Positions 53,195 through 61,430 of a DNA stretch of 64,000 nt are shown here, piece by piece; position 1 is the first letter of the stretch; each line of letters starts with the position of its first letter. Source of the DNA: Massilia soli (GTDB lineage Bacteria; Pseudomonadota; Gammaproteobacteria; Burkholderiales; Burkholderiaceae_D). The notes beneath the pieces were generated by a model that saw only the letters and a program-made list of their open reading frames with translations, made no database searches and was not told the DNA's origin. The stretch spans positions 310,001 to 374,000 of the forward strand of contig NZ_JAFBIL020000005.1 of NCBI RefSeq assembly GCF_016809835.1. The letters run 5' to 3'. The position numbers and the translations under genes were made by a program.

Positions 53195-53439
53195 ACATCT
53201 GAAGCCGCCCCGCCTCCCGTTAGCACTCGAACAACACCCGTAGGGCGGATAAGCGCCCCGCGCGCATCCGCGTGCATGCATTCCCGCGACAGCATTCCTT
53301 CCCCAGGCAACTATCTGCACCATTCTTGCGCAGTGTTCATCCCCCTCCCCCGAATCAACTACAATACGGAGATAAGGGTTTATCATTGTTCATAGATCAA
53401 TCGAACCGTTCACTTCACCTACGAGAGACTCTTAGCGTT

Positions 53440-54702
53440 ATGCGTCGACCATCCAAAGATCCATCGAACAAACTGTCGGCCGAAAGCCAGCGACTGGTCA
53501 GCATTTCCCAATCAATCGTCCAGGCCGGTAGCCGCCTGGAAGAACGCATCTTTGAACGCCAGCTCGATACGCAGCTGCAGAAACTCCTCAAGACCGGCCA
53601 CCAGGACACCGTCGATTCGACGCTGAACGTGCTGTTCAAGGACGATCTCAATGCCTACGACGTGCTGATGGAAGGCGTCGAAGCGGTCAGCGAATCGTCG
53701 ACCATGGTCGACGTGGCCGACGGCGTCGAAACCACGTACCAGGCGCTGCTCGTGGCCGCGCCGGTGCTCGCATGGACGCGCTTCTCGATCGCCTCGGGCA
53801 GCATCCCCGGCGAGCTGCTGACGGTACTATCGGCCCACTTCGCCGCGCACCTGCTGGCCGAAGGCACGCAGATGTCGATGGCCCCTACCCTGTTCGCGAT
53901 CGACCAGCTGCCGCGCACGCACGCCGAGACATACGCGATGACGCACAAGCTGGCGCAAGCCGCGCACAAAGGCAGCAGCGTCAAGCCACTGGCACGCCCG
54001 GCCGAAACCGCGCCGTTTTTGGCCGACACGCGCTACCTGCTGGTGGCCGTCGTGGCACCGCTCGGCGCGCCGCTGTTCCGCTGGCAGGAAGCGCAGAACC
54101 TGACCAACTTCACCGCCGAACGCGAAGCCGCGCTCGAGCAATGGCGCACGCAAGCCACGCCAAGCATTGCGCGCCTGCTGCCTGGCTGCGGCATCGAGAT
54201 GCTGCTGCCGGAAGCGTATTACGTCGCATGCCGCGAAGCCGACAAGCTGATTCGCCCGGTATCGATCCGTGCCGCGGTGCACTACCTGACCAATACATTG
54301 GGTGTGGAAGCATCCGACCTGCGCGCCGTGATCGCGGCGTTCGGCGAAGAGACCACCGACGGCCAGATCGACGAGTACCGCGTGTCGTTCACGATGCGCC
54401 AGGAAGCTGACGTCATCTACGGCATCGTGTGGCCGCTGTATGGGCAGGAAGACGAGGAAGGCACGCCGCTCGAAGGCCTGACGCATTCAGCCCTTGCGAC
54501 CGGCGAGATCGTCCGCCCGATCGACGAGATCGTGGCGCACCTGAACGACTGCGGCATCACGCACATCAAACGGCATGCCGAGCGCTTTGTGGTTGAATAC
54601 TGCGACGATTGCGGCGCGCCGCTGTTTGCCGATCCCACCGGTGAATTGGTGCATGCCGAAATGCCGGAAGACACGCCCCAGGGTGGAGAACACTTCCACT
54701 AA
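53440..54702 (+). CDS. DUF2863-family protein
   Basis: A 420-residue cytosolic protein of unknown function. It opens MRRPSKDPSNKLSAESQRLV, has a helical middle (LAWTRFSIASGSIPGELL, APTLFAIDQLPRTHAETYAM) and ends with a mixed domain where YCDDCGAPLFADPTGELVHA carries a CxxC pair. The order after acnA and the overall sequence match the DUF2863 family, which is confined mainly to Burkholderiales. The start at 53440 follows ACGAGAG; the frame is open upstream but unlike coding. A 290-bp gap and the acnA terminator separate it from acnA, so it has its own promoter. Confidence 0.8.
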   Translation: MRRPSKDPSNKLSAESQRLVSISQSIVQAGSRLEERIFERQLDTQLQKLLKTGHQDTVDSTLNVLFKDDLNAYDVLMEGVEAVSESSTMVDVADGVETTYQALLVAAPVLAWTRFSIASGSIPGELLTVLSAHFAAHLLAEGTQMSMAPTLFAIDQLPRTHAETYAMTHKLAQAAHKGSSVKPLARPAETAPFLADTRYLLVAVVAPLGAPLFRWQEAQNLTNFTAEREAALEQWRTQATPSIARLLPGCGIEMLLPEAYYVACREADKLIRPVSIRAAVHYLTNTLGVEASDLRAVIAAFGEETTDGQIDEYRVSFTMRQEADVIYGIVWPLYGQEDEEGTPLEGLTHSALATGEIVRPIDEIVAHLNDCGITHIKRHAERFVVEYCDDCGAPLFADPTGELVHAEMPEDTPQGGEHFH

Positions 54703-54793
54703 GCGCGTTCGCCGGCGCGGCGCAAGCCCCTGCTCAGCGAATATCGAGCAGTGCCCCGGCGGGGGCGCCGGGTACGACATCCATTGAAGCGTT

Positions 54794-55255
54794 CTAACGG
54801 TTCGCGCCGCTGCGCTCGATGTCGTTGATCAGTGCCTCCATCTCGGCAATTTCACGCCGCTGCGCCTCGATGATGCTGTCGGCCAGCTTGCGCACGCGCG
54901 GGTCGCTTATCTTGGCGCGTTCGCTGGTCATGATGGCGATCGAATGATGGGGAATCATTGCGCGCATATAGGAGACGTCATCGACTGTCGACTGGCTTCT
55001 CACCAGCCAGAGCGAGGCGCCAAAGACCAGGACCGCTCCCACGTAGATGGCAACATTGCGTCCCTTGTCCTTATACATACCCAGCATAAAACTGAGCATC
55101 ACCGCCGCCATCGCCGCGCCCATCACCAGGGCCATCCAGGCGCGGGTCTGGCTGAACCGAACGTGCGACATCTCATAGGTGTTCAGGTACATCAGGCCAA
55201 ACATGACCAGGGTGGAGCAGGCAATCATCACACCAAAGCGCAGGTAGTTACCCAT
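54794..55255 (-). CDS. DUF305 membrane protein
   Basis: A 153-residue membrane protein with four hydrophobic helices in the first half (FGVMIACSTLVMFGLMYL, WMALVMGAAMAAVMLSFMLG, VAIYVGAVLVFGASLWLV) and a DUF305 region (SYMRAMIPHHSIAIMTSERA, then ISDPRVRKLADSIIEAQRRE). The HH pair and the downstream EIAEME are typical of the ferritin-like DUF305 family, often linked to copper resistance. The start at 55255 has a GGAGG site and begins MGNYLRFG. No copper genes are adjacent, so the metal link is inferred. Confidence 0.85.
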   Translation of the reverse strand: MGNYLRFGVMIACSTLVMFGLMYLNTYEMSHVRFSQTRAWMALVMGAAMAAVMLSFMLGMYKDKGRNVAIYVGAVLVFGASLWLVRSQSTVDDVSYMRAMIPHHSIAIMTSERAKISDPRVRKLADSIIEAQRREIAEMEALINDIERSGANR

Positions 55256-55630
55256 AATTCCTCCAAGCAATAAATTTGCGCAAATATATTTTTGCAAGGA
55301 TGACATCGTAGCGTTAACACAAGATCGGCCGCACGCGCTTGCCGCGCTGACTTGGAATTGCGGCAAAGAGATGGCAGACGCAAGCGATTACGCTGGAGAC
55401 CCATATCCAAGGCTATTTCGGCGATCCCCGGCATTTATGGCAACGTGGATGGAATGAAAATACAACCCGCTGTTACGGCAGTTTCTTTCGAAAGGAATGC
55501 ACCTCTCTGCTTCCGAAAGTCATGAGTAGTTCTGCCCACATCGGAATTGCCTTCCAACTGGTGAAGGCCCGCTTTGGCCAACCGCCCCTCTTACCGGAGG
55601 ACCGCTATCGCCCGAAGCGGATGGCGCGTA
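55256..55630. other. intergenic region, no gene seen
   Basis: About 375 bp between the DUF305 start and the stop of the next minus-strand gene. The left part should carry the DUF305 promoter; otherwise I see no gene, repeat or clear hairpin. Confidence 0.5.
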
Positions 55631-55966
55631 CTACTTATTTGCCGCCAAGTAAATCGTGGCAGCGGTAACTTGAACCAAAGGATATAAGAGGCAAAACCAG
55701 TGCCAAGCGCTAAAAACCACTGTGCGGTTTCGTACTCCAATAGCGAAGTAGAAAAGCCCTGCAAGACAACTTACCAGTGCAATCAGGTAAGCGAAGAACG
55801 TCATCATCAGGACGCCGATGACGTCAAAGGCGACGTCCCGTCCGGCGGCCCGGCCCTCGTTGAGTGATGCCATCAAATAGAGGATCAAAACGCCGGCGAG
55901 TGTACACGGCATGCTGCCAAGAATCATTCCAATGCCGATGGCGGTCGTCGTTTTGCTGTTTTTCAT
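55631..55966 (-). CDS. small membrane protein of unknown function
   Basis: A 111-residue protein with three hydrophobic segments (AIGIGMILGSMPCTLAGVLI, VIGVLMMTFFAYLIALVSCL, WHWFCLLYPLVQVTAATIYL). No recognised domain. It could be a small integral membrane protein of the accessory kind. Codon pattern is plausible, and the ATG is the only candidate start. It is 75 bp from the next minus-strand gene, and the two may be one unit. Confidence 0.55.
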   Translation of the reverse strand: MKNSKTTTAIGIGMILGSMPCTLAGVLILYLMASLNEGRAAGRDVAFDVIGVLMMTFFAYLIALVSCLAGLFYFAIGVRNRTVVFSAWHWFCLLYPLVQVTAATIYLAANK

Positions 55967-56040
55967 CCATCAGATCACTTTTTCTGCATAGCGTTTAACG
56001 TCCGCTGCCGAGAGCGGACATTCCCGAGAACATGAGTGTG

Positions 56041-56682
56041 TTACTGGCTTTCGCCTATCACGGGGAACAGTTGCACCGGTTCGTCGTTAGCGAAAAACAG
56101 CGCTTCGCAAATCATCGTGCTGCACATGAACGACACGTGGCGGGGCTTGACGCCGAGGTCTCTCCGCTCGATGACGGTCCCATTTATCTCATAGATCAAT
56201 TCCGTTCCAACGATCCGGACGCTGAGTTCGTAGACCTCGTTAACGGCCACCGTCGCGCGTGATGCGGTGGTTTCGTACTTCGCCCCTTTTGCGCGCATGA
56301 AGCGCTCGAACACCATTAAATTGGATTGCTCGGGATATTTGATGAAGCCGAGACAACTCGCCGGTAAACCCTCTGCGCCGCGGAAACAAAAGTGCATAAT
56401 TGGATCCCACTCACCTCCTTGATTCAACCGCAAAATCCGGAATTCGGCAGCAAGGGTGAACGGGGCGCCGGAGGCATCAAGTGGCAATAGCCATTCCCCC
56501 CTTTCGTATTTGCCATGTGAGGCATCATAACGGGCGGCCATGGCGGGCTGGGGAGGCAAGTCCTCCGCAACAACCGGGGGCAAGCTGACCGCCGTTGGCG
56601 ATGGCGTTGAACAACCGAGTACCGCTGTCATGGCAACGAGGACGATCAAGCTCTTTAGTGCAGTTGAACAGGGGAGATTCAC
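56041..56682 (-). CDS. lipoprotein of unknown function
   Basis: A 213-residue predicted lipoprotein. The start is taken as GTG at 56682 because AAGGAAGAG lies just upstream; an ATG fourteen codons earlier is open but unsupported. The signal ends in lipobox AVLGCS. The mature region is beta-rich (FTLAAEFRILRLNQGGEWDP, MVFERFMRAKGAKYETTASR, YELSVRIVGTELIYEINGTV) and is reminiscent of a concanavalin-like or 3-keto-disaccharide-hydrolase-like jelly roll, but no catalytic signature is visible. Confidence 0.6.
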   Translation of the reverse strand: MNLPCSTALKSLIVLVAMTAVLGCSTPSPTAVSLPPVVAEDLPPQPAMAARYDASHGKYERGEWLLPLDASGAPFTLAAEFRILRLNQGGEWDPIMHFCFRGAEGLPASCLGFIKYPEQSNLMVFERFMRAKGAKYETTASRATVAVNEVYELSVRIVGTELIYEINGTVIERRDLGVKPRHVSFMCSTMICEALFFANDEPVQLFPVIGESQ

Positions 56683-56997
56683 GCTCTTCCTTGGGCAAGT
56701 TTTACGGCTGAGGCAACAGTACAATGCCTGATGTCAATTATTGCCCGACCATAAGCATTTGTATATTAGAGTTTAAACACGACGAGGTACGCGTCGTTAT
56801 GCTTCGGCGCACTGTCGGCGATTGTTCGCGATCGAATAGAGATACTTGTGCGAACACTACTGCCGCCGCTGCGTTATACCCGGGACGACAACTCGCTGAG
56901 CTGGCCGTGGTTTATATGGACCACATGAAAGCCAAAAATATGTCACTTCTAACGCTGTTGAAAACAATAACAGGGAAGTTTGAAAATGTACTGATGG

Positions 56998-57064
56998 CAT
57001 CGCCAACACCTCCCCGTGATTGCATCAATGGGTTAGAGTGTTGCGACCACAGATTGAATCCGCA
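56998..57064 (-). mobile_element. solo right end of the IS30-family element
   Basis: These 67 bp match 17962-18028, from the transposase start codon to the terminal repeat core, with two mismatches. The rest of the element is absent, so this is a deletion remnant. The near identity suggests a recent event. Confidence 0.85.
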
Positions 57065-57106
57065 GCCGCTAGCCGCCTTTCCGAATTCAAACTCATCGAA
57101 ACGTTC

Positions 57107-57133
57107 GTGTCAGGTTAACTCTGAGCTAGTGCA
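57107..57133. repeat. third copy of the 27-bp outer repeat
   Basis: Same orientation as 18483-18509 and 23 of 27 matches to the 16744-16770 inverse. It lies 43 bp beyond the solo IS30 end, the same relative order as in the 18-kb element. Confidence 0.75.
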
Positions 57134-57164
57134 CCTAATGCTCCGTGAAGAAAGTCCAGCGTTG

Positions 57165-58310
57165 TCACTTAATCGCCGCGATCACACGCTTGGCAAACTC
57201 CGCAGAATTCCCTGAGTGCCAGCGCCACACGACCACCAGGTCGTGATTTGGTGACACCGTGATCGTATTGCTCCCCGCGCCCAGCGCAGCGAACGCATTT
57301 GACGGCAACCCTGGCAAGGTCTTGCCCTTTGTATTCAACCACCACAGGTAGCCAAGATCAGGGCCGTGCTCGCTCGGCGTCAACGCTTCCTTCACATACG
57401 ATGGCTGCAGCAGCTGCTTGCCACCCCACTGCCCGCCGCGCAGCCACAGGTAGCCAAAGCGCGCCATGTCCCAGGAGTTAATCCACATCCCGCCGCCCCA
57501 GCGCGTACCACCGCTGACCGTTGGCATGCGCTTGCCCTCATGCTGCACGTAGCTGTTTGCATAGGGTACCCACTTCCACGACGACGATGCGCCGATCGGA
57601 TCCATCACTTCTTGCTGGAATACGTCAGGCACGCTCTTGTCCATCACGCGCAGGAGCGACAGCGCAAAGCGGTTGATGCGTACGTCGTTATATTCGTAGA
57701 AACCGCCAGGCTGCTTTAACTCGCGCGGCTTGCGCTCGCCCTTGCCAAATTGCGCTGCACCGATAAAGTCGTCCTTCTTGCCAAACATTTCGCCCTGCCA
57801 CTCGGATGCCTGCTGCAGGTGCATCTTCCACGTGACCGCTGCGTTGTGCGGGGAAGCGTAGCCGCCGTCTTTCACGGAAGCGGCTACCGGTTGGTCGAGC
57901 GAAGCGATACGTCCGTCGCGCAATGCCACACCAGCGACTGTGGCCAGCATGCTCTTGGCGACCGAATAGGTTGGATCAACCGCGCCCGTATCGCCGAATT
58001 CCGCTACCACGTAGCCTTTGTAAATCACCACGCCGTTGGTCTTCGCGCGCCGGGTCGGCATGGAACCTAGCAACGATCCGAAGATCACTTCCTGGTCCGA
58101 CAGGTCGAGCGGACGTTCGGTCTCATGTTGTTGCGCGTAGCTGACGGCTTCGGCCAGTTTGGCTGGGTCCATTCCCAGCTCGGCTGCCGATTTTTTGGCC
58201 CAGGTGCCGGCGGGCGGGAAGTATGGTGCGGATTGCGCAAAAGCGCTGATGGCGGTAGAGGCGGCGAGTGCTACGCACAGGCGTAATGCGGTACGGCGGG
58301 ATGAGAGCAT
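57165..58310 (-). CDS. exported beta-lactamase-fold serine hydrolase
   Basis: A 381-residue secreted protein of the class C beta-lactamase/transpeptidase-like superfamily. Signal peptide (residues 1-25, ending AFAQ), nucleophile motif SVAK at 116-119 in DPTYSVAKSMLATV, a Tyr/Asn motif region FYEYNDVRINRFAL, and C-terminal VVWRWHSGNSAEF. The domain layout (EVIFGSLLGSMPTRR, GMWINSWDMARFGYLWLRGG) resembles 6-aminohexanoate-dimer hydrolase-like enzymes and esterases more than true beta-lactamases. The native substrate is unknown. The mobile-element remnants lie immediately downstream. Confidence 0.87.
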   Translation of the reverse strand: MLSSRRTALRLCVALAASTAISAFAQSAPYFPPAGTWAKKSAAELGMDPAKLAEAVSYAQQHETERPLDLSDQEVIFGSLLGSMPTRRAKTNGVVIYKGYVVAEFGDTGAVDPTYSVAKSMLATVAGVALRDGRIASLDQPVAASVKDGGYASPHNAAVTWKMHLQQASEWQGEMFGKKDDFIGAAQFGKGERKPRELKQPGGFYEYNDVRINRFALSLLRVMDKSVPDVFQQEVMDPIGASSSWKWVPYANSYVQHEGKRMPTVSGGTRWGGGMWINSWDMARFGYLWLRGGQWGGKQLLQPSYVKEALTPSEHGPDLGYLWWLNTKGKTLPGLPSNAFAALGAGSNTITVSPNHDLVVVWRWHSGNSAEFAKRVIAAIK

Positions 58311-58353
58311 GTGGGGCCTTAGTTAATGGTCTATGTCATCGTTCAATCACAAC

Positions 58354-58457
58354 CGTCGTTCCCGCGAAAGCGGGAACCCATACCCAACACTCAAGTCAGG
58401 AAATCGGTTCTCTACCTGGGCGGTGCGGTATAGGTTCCCGCCTTCGCGGGAACGACG
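58354..58457. repeat. dRS3-like palindromic repeat, copy 7
   Basis: cgtcgttcccgcgaaagcgg ... gttcccgccttcgcgggaac with acgacg at the end. It directly abuts the CYTH stop codon and may stop its transcript. Confidence 0.8.
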
Positions 58458-58922
58458 TTACCACTTCGAGAACGGCAGGCGAATCAGGCTGGAGTTGTAG
58501 TAGCGCGAATCATCGGTGACTTCCTCACCAATCCACGACGGCTTGTCGAACTGCTGGTCTTCGGATTCAAGCTCCACTTCCGCGAACATCAAGCCTTTGT
58601 TTTCGCCGAGGAATTCATCCACTTCCCACGTCAACCCAGCAAACGCAATCCGCCGACGATACTTTTCAATGATCGGCTTTTCGCATAACTGGTCAAGCAG
58701 CTCATTCGCATCAGGCAGCGGAATCTCATACTCCCACTCGCCGCGCGTGGCGCCGTTGCTGCGGCCCTTGATCGTCATGGTCGCGCGTTCGCCTTCAATA
58801 CGCACACGCACCACGCGGTCCGGCTGCGACGACAGGTAGCCCTGGCGCAGCAGCACCGGCTCGCCAAGGCTGCGCCAATCGTCGCCCGTCAGCAGGAACT
58901 TGCGTTCGATTTCAACACCCAC
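58458..58922 (-). CDS. CYTH-domain phosphohydrolase-like protein
   Basis: A 154-residue protein of the CYTH (CyaB/thiamine triphosphatase) superfamily, which binds triphosphates in a beta-tunnel with metal. The ExExK motif opens the protein (GVEIERKFLLTGDDWRS). YLSSQPDRVVRVRIEGERAT and KGRSNGATRGEWEYEIPLPD provide further basic and acidic tunnel residues, and TWEVDEFLGENKGLMFAEVE the later acidic ones. Tripolyphosphatase is the likely activity. The start is GTG at 58922, 2 bp after the M14 gene's stop codon, so the two are coupled. Confidence 0.9.
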   Translation of the reverse strand: MGVEIERKFLLTGDDWRSLGEPVLLRQGYLSSQPDRVVRVRIEGERATMTIKGRSNGATRGEWEYEIPLPDANELLDQLCEKPIIEKYRRRIAFAGLTWEVDEFLGENKGLMFAEVELESEDQQFDKPSWIGEEVTDDSRYYNSSLIRLPFSKW

Positions 58923-58924
58923 GG

Positions 58925-60046
58925 TCAGTCCAGCGACTGCAGGATCGGCTGCAGGATCGCCGCGCCCAGCTCCGCGCTGCGCGCGCCGTTCCAGCCGGTG
59001 TAAGCATCAGGCAGGTCAGCGTTGTCCTTGAACGGCATCTCCAGCGTCAGCGACAGGCACTTGAAGGTGTGGCCGATGTATTTCGATGCGAGCGTCAGCA
59101 GCTCTTCGTTGTATTTCGAAGCGGCGTAGCCGTACACATTCTGGAAGTCCGGGCTGGCGGCCATGTACTGGTCGACAAACGCCTTCTGGCGCGCCGCGCG
59201 CTCCGGCGTAAAGTCGGCCAGCATCTCGTTACCCGCCACGAAGTTGTAAGGCAGCGCTTCATCGCCATGAATGTCGAAGAACATGTCGACACCGGTTTCA
59301 TGAATCTTGTTCTTCACGCACAGCACTTCTGGGCTGCGCTCCAGGCTTGGCGTCATCCATTCGCGGTTGAGGTTCGCGCCGGCCGCGTTGGTGCGCAGGT
59401 TGCCGCGCGCCGAGCCGTCCGGGTTCATGTTCGGCACGATGTAGAACACGGCGCGCTGCAGCAGCTTGCGCGCAACCGGGTTGGCGTTGTCGAGCAGCGC
59501 GTCCATCATGCCTTCGACGTACCACTCGGCCATCGTTTCGCCCGGGTGCTGGCGCGCGATGACCCAGATCTTCTTTTCCGCTGCCGGGTCGCCAATGACA
59601 ACCAGATTCATGTCGCGGCCGTCCACCGTGGTGCCGATGTCGTGCACGCGCGCGATCGGGTTCTCGGCTACTTCGCCCAGCAGGCGCAGGTGGCGTTCCC
59701 ACGAATACGGCTCGAAGTAGGCGTAGTAGACGCTGTCAAGTTCAGGGGTATGGGTGACGGTCATGACCTGGCCGTCGAACGTGGTCGGCACGCGGAACCA
59801 GTTCTCGGTGTCGTAGCTGGCGCAGACCTTGTAGTCTTCAAAGCCCTTGGCATAGGTCGCCTTGCCAGCGTTCAGGAAGCGGATCGTGCATGCCTGGCTG
59901 CGCGCGCCTTGCAGGCGGAAGTGGAACCACTGGTGGATGTCGGCGTGCGAGTCGCTGCGCAGGTTCAGGTCGATCTGGCTTGCGCTGTCTGCCTGCACCA
60001 CCTCGATGGCGCCGGAGTCGAAATGCTGGCTGATTTTGATGGGCAT
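58925..60046 (-). CDS. M14-family zinc carboxypeptidase
   Basis: A 373-residue cytosolic metallopeptidase of the cytosolic-carboxypeptidase-like (M14) branch. An N-terminal beta-sandwich domain (ISQHFDSGAIEVVQADSASQ through YFEPYSWERHLRLLG) precedes the catalytic domain. Zinc ligands are in ARQHPGETMAEWYVEG (HxxE) and FFDIHGDEALPYNFV; YIVPNMNPDGSARGNLRTNA and LNREWM bind substrate, and LTLEMPFKD carries the catalytic glutamate. It is co-transcribed with the CYTH gene. Confidence 0.92.
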   Translation of the reverse strand: MPIKISQHFDSGAIEVVQADSASQIDLNLRSDSHADIHQWFHFRLQGARSQACTIRFLNAGKATYAKGFEDYKVCASYDTENWFRVPTTFDGQVMTVTHTPELDSVYYAYFEPYSWERHLRLLGEVAENPIARVHDIGTTVDGRDMNLVVIGDPAAEKKIWVIARQHPGETMAEWYVEGMMDALLDNANPVARKLLQRAVFYIVPNMNPDGSARGNLRTNAAGANLNREWMTPSLERSPEVLCVKNKIHETGVDMFFDIHGDEALPYNFVAGNEMLADFTPERAARQKAFVDQYMAASPDFQNVYGYAASKYNEELLTLASKYIGHTFKCLSLTLEMPFKDNADLPDAYTGWNGARSAELGAAILQPILQSLD

Positions 60047-60145
60047 GGCTGCGTCCTTTTGTTGAGCTTCAAAAGAACAGAATGATAACCCAGCCCTGCC
60101 AAGCTGTGCTCCCCCGCGAGCCTTGTCCGCGAGGTACAGCAGTAT

Positions 60146-60550
60146 TTACTCGGCGTCGAGGTCGATCAGGTCTTTGCTGTACGCAACCATCATCTGGCGC
60201 ATCAGTTCGACGTTCGAGCGGTCGAGCAGCACCATCAGGTCGGGGCCGCGTTCCAGCGCGAACTGCATGCGGATCGCATTCGAAAACTGTTTGCATTGCA
60301 CGGTCAGCGCGCGGGGCGTGTTTGGGTTGTCCCAGTCATATTGCTCGACGCGTGGAACAACCGCGGGCGCCGTCAATTGCGGGTCCTGATTGACCGGCAG
60401 GTGCTTGAGCAGCCAGAAAACGATCGATGCCGGCACGAAGATGCAGGTTTCTTTCCCCGCCACCGGGAGGAACTTGACCAGCAGCAAATTGCCGATCCGG
60501 TCGCATGACATGTTGAGACTTTTTACTTCACGGATGACCGGAGTTTTCAC
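60146..60550 (-). CDS. conserved hypothetical protein
   Basis: A 134-residue soluble protein I do not recognise. The N-terminal half is beta-like (IGNLLLVKFLPVAGKETCIF), with VFWLLKHLPVNQDPQL in the middle and an acidic C-terminus (VAYSKDLIDLDAE). The start is GTG at 60550, preceded by AAGGAAACGA with eight-base spacing; no ATG serves better. It stands alone between the M14 gene and the KGG gene. Coding character is supported by composition and the ribosome site only. Confidence 0.65.
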   Translation of the reverse strand: MKTPVIREVKSLNMSCDRIGNLLLVKFLPVAGKETCIFVPASIVFWLLKHLPVNQDPQLTAPAVVPRVEQYDWDNPNTPRALTVQCKQFSNAIRMQFALERGPDLMVLLDRSNVELMRQMMVAYSKDLIDLDAE

Positions 60551-60624
60551 GAAATCGTTTCCTTAAGGATAGAGAAAAAAGGCGCGACGATTCTACCGCA
60601 TCCTTCCCTTATTTTGGTGATTTG

Positions 60625-60654
60625 AAAAAGAAATGGGGAGCTCGCGCTCCCCAA
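60625..60654 (-). terminator. intrinsic terminator after the KGG-repeat gene
   Basis: Hairpin ggggagc-tcgc-gctcccc followed, on the minus strand, by a T-rich tract. It lies 21 bp beyond the stop codon of the KGG gene. Confidence 0.8.
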
Positions 60655-60674
60655 CGTTGTTCCGCTGCCGATAC

Positions 60675-61061
60675 TTATCGGTTGCCTGGCTTGCTGCCGC
60701 TGCGGCTTCCGCTCTGGCTAGCGCTTTGCTTGCTGGCGGACTTGGCGTCCGACTGCTTGCTGCCCTGCTTGGCGCCTGGCTTGCTGTCGGACTGGTTGCT
60801 GTCCGATTGCTGGCCACCCTGCTTGCTGCCGCTGTCCTGCTTCATGCCAGTGCTGGCGTTGGCGGACTGGCGATTGCCGTGACTCATGCTGCCGGCACGG
60901 CGCGCTTCCTCGGAGGTGAACTCATGTGCGGTTCCCTTCTGGTGTGCTGCCTTGCCGCCTTCGCTGGCGATCTCACGCTGGCGCTGGGGGTCCATCGACG
61001 CGAATCCACGATTGCTGGTACCGCTTCCCGACTGCTTGTTGCCCGGATTGTTTGTAGCCAT
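60675..61061 (-). CDS. KGG-repeat stress-induced protein
   Basis: A 128-residue hydrophilic protein. The N-terminal part carries two KGG-type (stress-induced, GsiB/YciG-like) repeats: GFASMDPQRQREIASEGGKA and AHEFTSEEARRAGSMSHGNR. The rest is a Ser/Lys/Gln/Gly-rich disordered tail. Such proteins are general-stress, desiccation- or acid-related and often RpoS-dependent, which would suit the rpoS gene elsewhere in the window. It is divergent from the Gln-rich gene with a shared upstream region. Confidence 0.87.
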   Translation of the reverse strand: MATNNPGNKQSGSGTSNRGFASMDPQRQREIASEGGKAAHQKGTAHEFTSEEARRAGSMSHGNRQSANASTGMKQDSGSKQGGQQSDSNQSDSKPGAKQGSKQSDAKSASKQSASQSGSRSGSKPGNR

Positions 61062-61430
61062 TATGAATCTCCTTAGTCTGGAAAACCCCCGCCGATGCGT
61101 AGGGCAATTGCTCCGACCGCCGGCGGTATGCCGATGAGTAATCGAGCAAATCCATCATAGGCAGCGTTACCGCATGCAGGTATAGGAGTGAGGTGACAGT
61201 CTTTGTAGGACTAGATGAGATAGAAATTGCGCAAAAAAAATAGAACATTCCTGAGGTAAAAGCACTAAGACCTAGTCCTACAGCGAGGCGGTCTGTGTAC
61301 CGATACGCCGCCGCAATTTTGACGAGCATTATGGGAACCCTAGCAAGGCCGCGGCGAACTGGACGTTAGCCACTTCCCCCGCCAACTGCGGTCACCCAAT
61401 TGCTAACCCTACACTTCAAAAGGAAACGAC
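61062..61430. other. divergent control region of the two stress-type genes
   Basis: About 370 bp without a gene. It holds an 11-bp perfect inverted repeat, tgtaggactag (61204-61214) and ctagtcctaca (61272-61282), and an A-rich stretch between. Both flanking promoters should be here. Confidence 0.6.
61204..61282. promoter_or_regulatory. paired inverted sites tgtaggactag / ctagtcctaca
   Basis: Two perfect 11-bp inverted arms 57 bp apart in the shared upstream region. They look like two binding sites for one regulator in opposite orientation. Confidence 0.45.

Larger units (their letters stand above)
56683..57164. other. 480-bp region with IS30 remnant and outer repeat
   Basis: The left 300 bp show AT-richer sequence with no recognised gene; a short open frame there lacks family similarity. 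The right part holds the IS30 end copy (56998-57064) and the third copy of the 27-bp outer repeat (57107-57133). Confidence 0.6.

Noticed and set aside
53239-53271. tagggcggat/atccgc repeat-like segment, with a similar piece at 41115-41132
   Set aside because: Only two short, partial copies; too little to define a repeat family within this window.
56724-57215. A 163-codon plus-strand open frame
   Set aside because: Its right half is translated from the IS30 end copy and the outer repeat, and the left half matches nothing recognised.
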